From contig VYEH01000264.1 of assembly GCA_009843005.1 (NCBI GenBank), positions 1-6,042 on the forward strand: a stretch of 6,042 nucleotides of DNA. The letters run 5' to 3'. Numbering within the stretch: the first letter of the stretch is position 1; every line of letters begins with the position of its first letter. The stretch is from Pseudomonadota bacterium. GTDB taxonomy: Bacteria; Pseudomonadota; Gammaproteobacteria; Steroidobacterales; Rariloculaceae. A program made the translations under genes and the position numbers. This document shows positions 1 to 6,042 of this stretch, one piece after another. The notes below the pieces were generated by a model that saw nothing but the letters and a program-made list of their open reading frames with translations, was not told the DNA's origin and did no database searches.

Positions 1-1197
1 GGCCAATCCGACCAGCAGAGCCAGGAGAATCCAGGAACAGAGCTTGCCGACGCGGGTCAGTTGACCCTCCGTAGCGTCGGGCCGCACGATCGCGCCGTAG
101 ATGTCCTTGCTCACCATGGAAGAGATGGATAGCAGGGCCGAGTCCGCCGTTGACATCATCGCCGCCAGAACGGCGCAGATGAGCAGGACCACCAGCCAGT
201 AGCCGAACAGGGACGCCAGTTGCACCTCCTGCATCATGCGCCCGAGCACCTGGTCCGCGGCCGGTCCACTCAGTCCCTCCACGTGGGCCAGGCCCATGGT
301 CCCTGCGACGAAGATGAATCCTATGGCGACAAACGGCATGAACGCCATCCAGGCGATGCTGCGGTTGAGCACGGCCATGCTTCGGGCTGCATAGACACGC
401 TGTATCGCGTGGGGATAAAGCGCCGCGCCGAAGCCGACGACCAGGACGTAGCTGAGCCATTCGCGGGCCTGGGCGGCATTGGGCGGCGCCGCAAGCCCGC
501 TACCGGCGGCAACATCCCGGGCCTGTATCAGCCGCGTGGCCTGCTACAGCGAGCCGAACTGCCGGAACAGCATGACCAGCAGCGCCGCCAGGCCGAGCAG
601 CAGCAACACGCCCTGGATTGTGTCGGTCCAGGCCACCGCGCGAAGTCCGCCCAGGGTGCCGTAGATGACCATGATCAGCGCCAGCGCGATCACGCCGAAC
701 GCGAAGGCGACCGCGGGGTCGACGGTGGCCAGGCCCTCCATGGCGCGTCCCATGGCCATGAGTTGCGCCACCAGGTAGTTGCTCAGGGCCACGCACATGA
801 CGAGAGCGCAACTCACCGACAGCAGGCGCGAATCGAATCGATCCTGCAGGTAGTCGACGGGGGTCACGTAGCCTCGCCGGTCCGCCAGCCGTTTCAGCGC
901 CGGTGCGAAGAACTGATACACCACCACGATGGCGAGCATGAAGTGCAGGCTGTAGATGAAGACGAAACCCTGGCGGTAGATGCTCCCGGTAAAGGCGAAG
1001 AACGTGTTGCCGCTGTAGGTGGTCGCGAACAGGGTAAGGAACAGCACGACGAAACCGATGCCCCGGCCGCCGAGATAGAAGTCGGCCAGCGTGTTGTCCC
1101 GTCGCGCACGCCTGGCGATGTAACCCACCCCGATCAGGCTGCACAGGTAGGCGATCACGACGGTCCACGCCAGGGGGCCGAGGGGCAGAAGTTCCAT
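1..1197 (-). pseudogene. Sodium:solute symporter (SSS family), interrupted by in-frame TAG and cut by window edge
   Basis: Inner-membrane transporter of the SSS (LeuT-fold) family, which couples Na+ entry to uptake of a small solute; the substrate cannot be told. ATG at 1195-1197 opens 217 codons rich in hydrophobic helices. A TAG at codon 218 follows, then the same frame stays open for 181 more codons to position 1, still with clear SSS sequence. Family marks before the stop are DFYLGGRG (residues 39-46), ATTYSGNTF (58-66) and GGLRAVAWTDTIQ (183-195). After it come the helix with YPHAIQRVYAARS and the sodium-site segment MMSTADSALLSISS (from codon 347). Because both halves match one family in one frame, this is a single gene with a nonsense change, not two genes. 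SSS proteins usually have about 480-570 residues, so the missing 3' part lies outside the window. The start overlaps the stop of the DUF3311-type gene, so translation is probably coupled. Family call very sure; loss of function likely but depends on the TAG being real. Confidence 0.88.
544..546 (-). other. In-frame amber stop (TAG) inside the symporter gene
   Basis: On the minus strand the reading is TTC GGC TCG CTG TAG CAG GCC ACG, so the stop sits in a run that is otherwise SSS coding sequence. A single C-to-T change from CAG would produce it and the next codon is CAG, so the ancestral residues may have been Gln-Gln. It falls in a hydrophilic stretch between two membrane helices, where sequence is usually variable. 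No ATG follows closely in frame to allow an efficient restart. Two other genes here, the cytochrome gene and the hydrolase gene, end with TAG, which argues against TAG being read as an amino acid in this genome. Confidence 0.85.
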
Positions 1198-1382
1198 CAC
1201 GGCGGGTGCTCCCGGCGCATGCACCACGCGGTGTAGAGGGCGGCCACCAGTCCGGCCAGCACCGCTGCCAGAACCCATGCAGGCAGGCCCAGCACGATGC
1301 GCCCGCCATCGTCGGGCCAGTACCAGGGTATGCCGATCGCAAGCAGCAGGCAGTAAACGGCAATGCGGACGATAACGTTCAA
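1197..1382 (-). CDS. Small two-helix membrane protein, DUF3311-like, partner of SSS symporter
   Basis: A 61-residue protein with two predicted membrane helices: about residues 3-19 (VIVRIAVYCLLLAIGIP) and about 32-54 (VLGLPAWVLAAVLAGLVAALYTAW). They are joined by a short polar loop with WYWPDDGG, and a basic tail ends the protein. Length, the IPWYWP element and the GLPAWV start of helix 2 resemble DUF3311 proteins, which commonly sit just before SSS transporters; the Bacillus yhjC-yhjB pair is a remembered example. Its role is unknown, and accessory or assembly factor of the symporter is inferred from pairing. The stop TGA shares its last base with the symporter ATG (TGATG). The start is taken as TTG at 1380-1382, because no ATG or GTG lies upstream in frame. 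The nearest Shine-Dalgarno-like GGAGG (1397-1401) is 14 bases away, which is long, so the start is less sure than the gene. Confidence 0.72.
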   Translation of the reverse strand: MNVIVRIAVYCLLLAIGIPWYWPDDGGRIVLGLPAWVLAAVLAGLVAALYTAWCMRREHPP

Positions 1383-1439
1383 GTGGCTTGAGTCAACCTC
1401 CGGACAATCAGCCCCGCGACATCCGTGAACTCCTGGTTT

Positions 1440-1463
1440 GGGCCGCGCCGACAGGTGCGGCCC
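1440..1463 (-). terminator. GC-rich hairpin after the TPR gene, possible weak terminator or attenuator
   Basis: A perfect 7-bp all-GC inverted repeat: GGGCCGC at 1440-1446 and GCGGCCC at 1457-1463 with a 10-base loop. It lies 12 bases past the stop of the TPR gene and 57 bases before the TTG start of the DUF3311-type gene, on the path of minus-strand transcription. On that strand the stem is followed by AAACC, not a U run, so it is not a classical intrinsic terminator. It could reduce read-through, protect the 3' end of the TPR mRNA, or have no role. Confidence 0.35.
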
Positions 1464-1475
1464 TCCTGTTGCGGA

Positions 1476-2969
1476 TCAACGCATCGTCATGCTCTCGGCG
1501 CGGGCGCGATTCAGGCCGGTCAGGGACCGTTCGCGGCCAACCGCATTGCGAAGCGAAAGCTCGTAGTACTCCACGGCCTTCTGCCGGTCGCCGAGCGCCA
1601 GGTAAGTATCCGCCAGCAACTCAGCCATGGGTTGAACGGGTATCGCCGGACCGTAGTCGTGGGGCAATTCGCTTTCCAGGTCCGTCGCCCGCCGGATCAG
1701 CGCCAGAGCGCGGTCGGAATTGCCCGACGCAAATTCGATCTGCCCTTCCAGCGCCAGGCGCAACAGGTGCGGCGACGCCAACCGGTCGTCATTGGTGGCC
1801 ACCGGCTCCTCGCCGCCCATGGACTCGAGCGCAGCCCTCGCGCCGTCCAGATTGCCCCGATTGAGCGCAATAAGTCCCTGGACGTAGTAGTCGGTGGCAA
1901 CAGTCAACGGGTAGAGATCCGTAAGGTCAATCTCCACGTCCGCGTAGTGGCTGTCCCATTCCTGTGTGTCGACGATGTACGACGCCCGCGCGGCCACGTA
2001 GTTGGCGCGCGGGACCGGGCTGTCGCTGCCGTGCATCTCCACCTGCTTCTCGATCAGCGCCAGCCGTTCCCGGGCCCGCTCGCGCTCACCCTGCTGGGTG
2101 AGGCTGTAGATCAACCACGTCAGGGCGTGATAGCCCTGGTTGTCGTACAGGTCGTCCGGGTCCGCCTGCCGGGCTCTCGATTCCTCGAACGAGCGAATGT
2201 TGCGGTCGGTGCCCTCCTCCCACATGCCCAGGGCAAAATAGATGTGCGAACCCATGTGCAGGGCGTGCACCGCCGAAGGCGCGACGCGGATGTAATCGCG
2301 GGCCATCCTCAGCCCCAGCGGCGCGTGGACCGGATCGTCGTAACTGTGAATTGCGTAGTGCAGCGCACCGGGGTGCAGCGGGTTCTTCTCCAGGATCTCT
2401 TCGGCGATGGCGCCCGCCCGCATGTACTTGGCAAAGTCGCGCCCGTTGGCCTCCACGAGGATGTACAGGGCGTAGAACGCCGCCGCGTCCAGATCATCGG
2501 GGTACTTCTCGTGCAGCGCCCTCAGCGCGTCCCGATAGGCGAGGTTTCGCTCGTCCTGCGTGCCTTCGCCGAACAGGACCTCGATGCTCGCCAGGTAGTC
2601 CTTTTCCCGCTGGGTTCCCATCCGCGCCGCCCGCGCCTCCGGCGTGGGTCCCATCCGCTGCAGAACGGCCCGGGACTGCTCAGGATCGGTTCTGCGCCAG
2701 AAGCCGTGTTCCCACGACAGCGCTTCGCCCCAATAGGCCATGCCAAAATCCGGATCGATGGCCAGCGCCTCCTGGAACGAGGCGCGCGCGTCGGGGTATT
2801 CGAAATTGTGCAACTGCAGCAGGCCGCGCAGGAAGGCCGGCTGGGCCTCGGCGGCGCCGGTGGCCTCGAATTCCGTCATCCCGTAGTTATTCTGTGCCTG
2901 CACGGCCAGGGACAGCATGACGGCCCCCACGGTCAACGAGAGGTTTCGGGCGATTTTCATTGATCTCAT
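1476..2969 (-). CDS. Exported TPR-repeat protein with histidine-rich central block
   Basis: A 497-residue protein. Residues 1-25 form a signal peptide: basic start (MRSMKIAR), hydrophobic core LSLTVGAVMLSLA, and a probable cut after VQA before QNNYG, so the mature protein is likely periplasmic. Tetratricopeptide-like helices are visible at about 43-76 (LLQLHNFEYPDARASFQEAL, then AIDPDFGMAYWGEA), and again near the C-terminus at about 447-480 (ADTYLALGDRQKAVEYYELS). Other helical repeats in between are divergent. The central part, 199-242, is histidine-rich: HPGALHYAIHSYDDPVH, then HALHMGSHIYFALGMW. I recognise this HPGA-HY-IH...HALHM-SHI pattern from a widespread family of uncharacterised TPR proteins whose function is not established. 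TPRs normally bind other proteins; the histidines could bind a metal, which is inference. The start at 2967-2969 is preferred over an upstream in-frame one at 3056, because AGGAG sits 6 bases before it and the signal peptide then begins correctly. It is divergent from the cytochrome/propeller gene. TPR call sure, function unknown. Confidence 0.9.
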   Translation of the reverse strand: MRSMKIARNLSLTVGAVMLSLAVQAQNNYGMTEFEATGAAEAQPAFLRGLLQLHNFEYPDARASFQEALAIDPDFGMAYWGEALSWEHGFWRRTDPEQSRAVLQRMGPTPEARAARMGTQREKDYLASIEVLFGEGTQDERNLAYRDALRALHEKYPDDLDAAAFYALYILVEANGRDFAKYMRAGAIAEEILEKNPLHPGALHYAIHSYDDPVHAPLGLRMARDYIRVAPSAVHALHMGSHIYFALGMWEEGTDRNIRSFEESRARQADPDDLYDNQGYHALTWLIYSLTQQGERERARERLALIEKQVEMHGSDSPVPRANYVAARASYIVDTQEWDSHYADVEIDLTDLYPLTVATDYYVQGLIALNRGNLDGARAALESMGGEEPVATNDDRLASPHLLRLALEGQIEFASGNSDRALALIRRATDLESELPHDYGPAIPVQPMAELLADTYLALGDRQKAVEYYELSLRNAVGRERSLTGLNRARAESMTMR

Positions 2970-2975
2970 CTGACT

Positions 2976-2980
2976 CTCCT
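2976..2980 (-). promoter_or_regulatory. Ribosome binding site of the TPR gene
   Basis: On the minus strand AGGAG is followed by 6 bases (AGTCAG) and the ATG at 2967-2969. This spacing picks that ATG over the second one three codons later (2958-2960) and over the longer reading from 3056. Confidence 0.7.
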
Positions 2981-3052
2981 GCGCAATTTCGGTTCGGTAG
3001 ACAGCGTCCTTGCCCGACGCCAAGCACCACGAGACTCCGCTCCGGCGCCAGA

Positions 3053-3063
3053 CCAAGGATAAC
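3053..3063. repeat. Direct repeat CCAAGGATAAC, copy 1
   Basis: The 11-base word CCAAGGATAAC occurs here and again at 3151-3161 in the same orientation, 98 bases apart, both inside the 247-bp divergent control region. This copy lies 84 bases upstream of the TPR start. On the minus strand it reads GTTATCCTTGG, whose GTTATC part is only weakly -10-like, and no good -35 partner is visible. Possible regulator site; function not shown. Confidence 0.45.
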
Positions 3064-3082
3064 CGACGCTGCCCGGCTTTCG

Positions 3083-3106
3083 CATGAAGGTTTCGAATTC
3101 TTCATG
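3083..3106. promoter_or_regulatory. 24-bp dyad, candidate operator in the divergent control region
   Basis: CATGAAG (3083-3089) and CTTCATG (3100-3106) are perfect inverted arms around a core with its own palindrome TTCGAA (3092-3097). In total 10 of 12 symmetric positions pair; only 3090/3099 and 3091/3098 do not. It is AT-richer than its surroundings, sits between the two divergent genes, and lies about 42 bases upstream of the predicted -35 of the cytochrome gene. That is the shape expected of a site for a dimeric regulator, but no regulator gene is in the window. An adjoining small inverted repeat, GGCAA (3106-3110) and TTGCC (3117-3121), touches its right end. Confidence 0.5.
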
Positions 3107-3147
3107 GCAAGCCCGTTTGCCTGACGGACTTCGGGAAATACGGCAGC

Positions 3148-3176
3148 TTGCCAAGGATAACGCCACAGGACATTAT
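3148..3176 (+). promoter_or_regulatory. Predicted sigma70-type promoter of the cytochrome/propeller gene
   Basis: TTGCCA (3148-3153, five of six bases of the -35 consensus) is followed after exactly 17 bases by CATTAT (3171-3176, four of six of the -10 consensus). Transcription would begin near 3183 and give a leader of about 34 bases before the ATG. Copy 2 of the direct repeat starts inside the -35 and runs into the spacer, so a protein bound there would compete with RNA polymerase. Prediction from consensus only. Confidence 0.45.
3151..3161. repeat. Direct repeat CCAAGGATAAC, copy 2
   Basis: This is identical to the word at 3053-3063. It overlaps the last three bases of the predicted -35 element and the first part of the spacer. 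The overlapping CTTGCCAAG (3147-3155) is a small odd palindrome. Its placement would suit a repressor site, if the repeat is functional. Confidence 0.45.
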
Positions 3177-3203
3177 CCGGGCAGGAAACACAAAAAGACG
3201 GTC

Positions 3204-3210
3204 GAGGAGG
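3204..3210 (+). promoter_or_regulatory. Strong ribosome binding site of the cytochrome/propeller gene
   Basis: GAGGAGG is followed by 6 bases (CAACTC) and the ATG at 3217-3219. It decides the start: the longer in-frame reading from 3148 would place the predicted promoter and this site inside the gene and would put 23 extra residues before a lipoprotein signal. Confidence 0.8.
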
Positions 3211-3216
3211 CAACTC

Positions 3217-4968
3217 ATGTACAAGCAACTGCCGGTCCTGGCTACCACTATCCTCTTGTTGTCCTGCACCGACGGTTCCGTCGACGACGAGCTGACCGTG
3301 GCCGAACTCTCCGAACACGGCCGCGAACTGTACTTTCTCACCGACTCCTGCGTCGAATGCCACGGGGCGGACGGCAGCGGTGGCCTGGCCGCCCCGCCGC
3401 TGGACGCCGGCATCACGCCCCGCTCGATCGACTACCAGCTTCGGACCAATCCCGAGATGGCCGAGCTGGCCGACACGCTTCAGGCAACGCAGCAGGACCT
3501 GCTGGCCCTGTCGGTCTTCATCAGGGAATTGACCGGCGACCCGGCGGATTCGGTCGCGGTGGCCGCGCTGGCGGCGGAGGCCCCGGTTGCCGGGGCGGAC
3601 GAACCGGCGGCGGAGCAGGCCGCCGCTGCGGGGGTCTCGGCAGGAAGCGAACGCCTTGCCATGCTCAAGGCCGTCGAGGACTTTTCGGTGGTCGTGGAAA
3701 CCTGGGAGCGGCGTGCAAGAGAAGGCAGCCTGATGCGAACCTACGAAGTCACCGTGGCAGCGGAGTTCGATCCCGGAGAGGCGAAATTTACCCCCGAGCC
3801 CGGCAGGACCTATTTCTACGAGAACGCCGGTACCCGGGGCACGCGCAATGTCCAGACCGGCGAAACCTTCTCGCCGGAGGGGATGAAGGTCGTGGTGGGT
3901 GATGCCGAAACCCGCGAAGTAATCGCCTGGTACGAGATCGCCCCCGAGCTGCGCAGCTCGATGCACTCCACGGCGCTCAGCCCGGACGGACGCTACGTCT
4001 ACATCTCCGGGGCGTCGCCGAGCGCCGAGACGGAGCCGCAGGGCGCATCGCCCGGCCTGTCCCGCGCTGCTTCGAGCGTGCTCAAGGTCGATGCCCTCAC
4101 GCTGCAGCCGGTCAGGCAGCTTTCGGTCGGCGGACGCATGCACCATGCGCAGGTGTTCCAGGATCGTTACATGTTGATCGACACGTTTGCCCAGGACCCG
4201 GATGCGCTGACCGCCTATCTGTTCGACCCGGAAACCGACCGGATCATCGGCGGCGTCCACGAGGAGGACCTGGGGGGCAACGCCTACACGGCGTGGACCG
4301 ACAACGAGTTCATCTACATCATCATGGAACCCACCGGCTACGGGTTCCAAGCCGCACGCAGGCACATGTACGGCGAACTGACCGTGGTGCCCACGTCCTG
4401 GGTGGCCCGGCTGGACCCGGAAACCTGGGAAGTCCTGCAGGAGTACCCGCACCCCGGCCACCGCGCCGACTGGATCTGCTTCGATCACGACGGCAGCCAC
4501 ATGTACGTGCCGGCCACCGGCAATAACGTCGTGACTCGTATCAACACCGAATCCGGCGAGATCTCATGGACGCGCCCGACCGGCCCCGGTCCCTACGGCT
4601 GTGCCGTCAACGCGGACTCAAGCGAAGTCTGGATCGCCGACAAGGGCGAGTCCACCGGCATGGTGGGCGGGCGCACGGTGACCGTCTACGAAACCGAGTC
4701 CGGGCGCAGCATCGATACACTGTTCTCCGCATATCACGTCGACCACATTCTGTTGTCACCCGACGGCAGCGAGTTCTGGGCCACCAGCAACTATGAGGGC
4801 GCCATCTACGTCTTCGATGCGGACACTCGGGAGCAGAAGGACATCATCGACATTCCGGGCGGCGGCGACCTCCACGGCCTGGTCTGGGTCAACTACGACG
4901 ACGACGGCGTCGGACGGGTGGTCCGCGATCAGGGCGGTTTCCACAATGGGGCCACGCCCGGCGGATAG
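3217..4968 (+). CDS. Lipoprotein with N-terminal cytochrome c domain fused to a YVTN-type beta-propeller
   Basis: A 583-residue protein. Residues 1-17 look like a lipoprotein signal (hydrophobic LPVLATTILLLSC with Cys17 as lipid site), so it is probably membrane-anchored and faces the periplasm. Residues about 31-107 are a small cytochrome c domain with haem motif CVECH (45-49); Met81 is a likely sixth ligand, and the helix ending in VFIREL (100-105) closes the domain. An Ala/Glu-rich linker (about 110-145) follows. From about 218 to 575 there are beta-propeller blades, with repeats such as LSPDGRYVYIS (254-264), HDGSHMYVPATGNN (424-437), SSEVWIADKG (468-477) and LSPDGSEFWATS (513-524). Histidines 250, 309-310, 412, 415, 507, 510 and 553 stand in short motifs and could lie on one propeller face. 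The cytochrome-then-propeller layout and length recall cytochrome cd1 nitrite reductase, but I do not recognise NirS motifs and no nir genes adjoin. A redox enzyme or electron-transfer protein is likely; the substrate is unknown. Confidence 0.88.
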   Translation: MYKQLPVLATTILLLSCTDGSVDDELTVAELSEHGRELYFLTDSCVECHGADGSGGLAAPPLDAGITPRSIDYQLRTNPEMAELADTLQATQQDLLALSVFIRELTGDPADSVAVAALAAEAPVAGADEPAAEQAAAAGVSAGSERLAMLKAVEDFSVVVETWERRAREGSLMRTYEVTVAAEFDPGEAKFTPEPGRTYFYENAGTRGTRNVQTGETFSPEGMKVVVGDAETREVIAWYEIAPELRSSMHSTALSPDGRYVYISGASPSAETEPQGASPGLSRAASSVLKVDALTLQPVRQLSVGGRMHHAQVFQDRYMLIDTFAQDPDALTAYLFDPETDRIIGGVHEEDLGGNAYTAWTDNEFIYIIMEPTGYGFQAARRHMYGELTVVPTSWVARLDPETWEVLQEYPHPGHRADWICFDHDGSHMYVPATGNNVVTRINTESGEISWTRPTGPGPYGCAVNADSSEVWIADKGESTGMVGGRTVTVYETESGRSIDTLFSAYHVDHILLSPDGSEFWATSNYEGAIYVFDADTREQKDIIDIPGGGDLHGLVWVNYDDDGVGRVVRDQGGFHNGATPGG

Positions 4969-5034
4969 ACGGCGGACGGCGGCCCGTTTTCCCAATGGAA
5001 TCCCCCGCGGCGGGTTACCGGCGGTAGAGCGGCC

Positions 5035-6042
5035 CTAGAGTGCCCGGTCGAAGAACCGGTAGATGATTCCACGGGCGAAATTGAACCCCAGCGGAGTCAG
5101 CGAGTAGAACGCCCCCTTGTGCCGGTACAGCATGGTGATCCGCTCCGGGTACCCCGTCACTTCCCATAGCGCTTCCCTGGAAACCGGCGGGATGCAGTCG
5201 TCGAACCTGGCGTCGATGATCAGGATCCTGTCGGGATCGTAGTGTCCCGCGTAGAGCATCGGCTCGCCCGCTCCCATCCGCTCCTCGAAGAACCGGCGGT
5301 AGTCGTCAAGCGACCAGCCGAACGTATTCAAGGCGTGCCGGCGCATGCGCCCGGCCTTGCCCCGGCACTGCGCCATGACCTCGGCAAACATCGCACCGCC
5401 CACCATGTAGACGCCGGCGGCGATACGTGGATCGTTGCCCATGATCGTGGCGGACGCCAGCGCGCCCATGCTGAATCCGATGATGGCGACCCGGTCCGGG
5501 TCCACTTCCTCCCGCGTTCCCAGCCAGTCGATCAGGCGCCGTGTGTCGTTGACCGCCGCCCGATAGCGCTCCAGGCTGTCCTCCGTAACTTCGATCCACT
5601 CTTCCTCGCTGGGGGTAGACCACAGTGTCTGCCATTGAAACAGCGGCGGCTCTCCGTAGAGCCAGATCACATGGGCATCCCCCCTGGAGTGACGGGCGTA
5701 ACCGTGGGCAATCCGCCCTGGCGGGTACCGGCTCGACCCCCAGATCGGCAGTACGATCAACAGCTTTTTCGCGCCGGGCAGACGGCTCCGCAGGTAAAGT
5801 CCCTCGACGCGGTTTTGCGCGTGCCCGTTGGCGCCGCTGGAAGCAAAGGACAGTGGAATCGCTTCGTGATGACGGAGCGTCCTCGCAGGCGGTGCGAGTT
5901 CTACCGGCCCGTTGGTCGTGTACTCCCAGTCATCGTTCGCCACCGGCGGCGTATACACGTAGCCGTCTGCCGTGCGCTGATCACGAGTGTAGTGAGCCAC
6001 GCACGCGTTGAGGCAGCACAGCGCCAATGCGCACGAAGCCCG
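5035..6042 (-). CDS. Alpha/beta hydrolase, probable lipoprotein, 5' end outside window
   Basis: An alpha/beta-hydrolase-fold enzyme (esterase, dienelactone hydrolase or peptidase-like) with all three catalytic residues visible. Residues are counted from the TTG codon at 6025-6027. The nucleophile elbow is GFSMG with Ser186, the acid is Asp276 in the FDDCIP turn, and the base is His303 in YRHKGAF. The oxyanion region is probably LPIWGSSRYP (93-102). The reading frame stays open past that TTG to the window end (RASCA before it). A hydrophobic cysteine-rich run there ends in LNAC (Cys9), which resembles a lipobox, so the true start lies just outside and the protein is probably a lipoprotein. About 330 residues are visible, normal for the fold. 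It is convergent with the cytochrome gene, 66 bases away, and ends with TAG at 5035-5037. The fold and triad are sure; the substrate is unknown, and anchoring is less sure because Asn at -2 is unusual in a lipobox. Confidence 0.87.
   Translation of the reverse strand, partial: RASCALALCCLNACVAHYTRDQRTADGYVYTPPVANDDWEYTTNGPVELAPPARTLRHHEAIPLSFASSGANGHAQNRVEGLYLRSRLPGAKKLLIVLPIWGSSRYPPGRIAHGYARHSRGDAHVIWLYGEPPLFQWQTLWSTPSEEEWIEVTEDSLERYRAAVNDTRRLIDWLGTREEVDPDRVAIIGFSMGALASATIMGNDPRIAAGVYMVGGAMFAEVMAQCRGKAGRMRRHALNTFGWSLDDYRRFFEERMGAGEPMLYAGHYDPDRILIIDARFDDCIPPVSREALWEVTGYPERITMLYRHKGAFYSLTPLGFNFARGIIYRFFDRAL

Noticed and set aside
544..546. TAG recoded as an amino acid
   Set aside because: The cytochrome and hydrolase genes both end at TAG right after complete domains, so TAG appears to act as a normal stop here.
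220..1236. Long plus-strand reading frame (338 codons)
   Set aside because: Antisense to the symporter. Its product is a low-complexity mix of His, Gln, Arg and Gly with no domain, typical of the complement of a GC-rich gene.
500..1363. Minus-strand reading frame (287 codons) overlapping the symporter
   Set aside because: A different frame of the same strand with no membrane pattern; the SSS frame explains the sequence.
1388..1396. Small palindrome TTGAGTCAA before the DUF3311-type gene
   Set aside because: Nine bases is too short to stand alone, and it lies between the ribosome site and start with no other sign of an operator.
1425..2963. Long plus-strand reading frame (512 codons)
   Set aside because: Lies antisense to nearly the whole TPR gene; rich in Arg, Gln and Val with no recognisable fold or signal. 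The TPR reading has signal peptide, ribosome site and repeats.
2990..3020. Weak -35/-10 pair (TTGGCG, 16 bases, TCTACC on the minus strand) for the TPR gene
   Set aside because: Only four and three of six consensus bases with a short spacer; no better than chance in this composition.
3084..3902. Plus-strand reading frame (272 codons) starting inside the dyad
   Set aside because: Out of frame with the cytochrome gene, Arg/Gly-rich, no ribosome site; a frame shadow.
2887..4500. Long minus-strand reading frame (537 codons)
   Set aside because: Antisense to the cytochrome/propeller gene and crossing the control region. It has no domain, while the plus strand has CVECH, a lipoprotein signal and propeller blades.
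4969..5034. Search for a bidirectional terminator in the convergent gap
   Set aside because: Only short stems are visible (CCCG-CGG-CGGG at 5003-5013, and a 3-bp stem before TTTT near 4986-4990). Neither is strong enough to call.

Overview
The window reads as chromosomal DNA of a high-GC Gram-negative bacterium, probably a proteobacterium. Codons mostly end in G or C. Three of the products carry export signals of Gram-negative type: one signal peptide and two lipoprotein-like signals. A c-type cytochrome domain implies a respiratory periplasm. The sequence alone does not fix the genus. I see no tRNA, rRNA, CRISPR array, insertion sequence or phage gene.

Layout. Positions 1-1197 (minus) hold a sodium:solute symporter (SSS) gene that runs off the left edge and is broken by an in-frame TAG at 544-546. 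It follows a 61-residue two-helix membrane protein of DUF3311 type (1197-1382, minus), with stop and start overlapping as TGATG. Upstream on the same strand, behind a GC-rich hairpin, is a secreted TPR protein of 497 residues (1476-2969, minus). A 247-bp divergent control region (2970-3216) holds a predicted promoter, a 24-bp dyad and an 11-bp direct repeat. It separates the TPR gene from a plus-strand gene (3217-4968) for a lipoprotein that joins an N-terminal cytochrome c domain to a beta-propeller. After a 66-bp convergent gap, a minus-strand alpha/beta hydrolase with a likely lipoprotein signal (5035 to beyond 6042) runs off the right edge.

How they may work together. The TPR protein and the cytochrome/propeller protein share one divergent control region and are both predicted to be exported. 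Co-regulation and a shared periplasmic role are reasonable, but this is inference. The DUF3311 protein and the symporter form a known pair, so the left end was a transport unit that is now probably inactive in this strain or assembly. The hydrolase is convergent and its link to the rest is unknown. No complete, clearly new biological system is visible. The best leads are the interrupted symporter, the cytochrome/propeller fusion with its histidines, the histidine-rich block of the TPR protein, and the dyad in the divergent promoter region.
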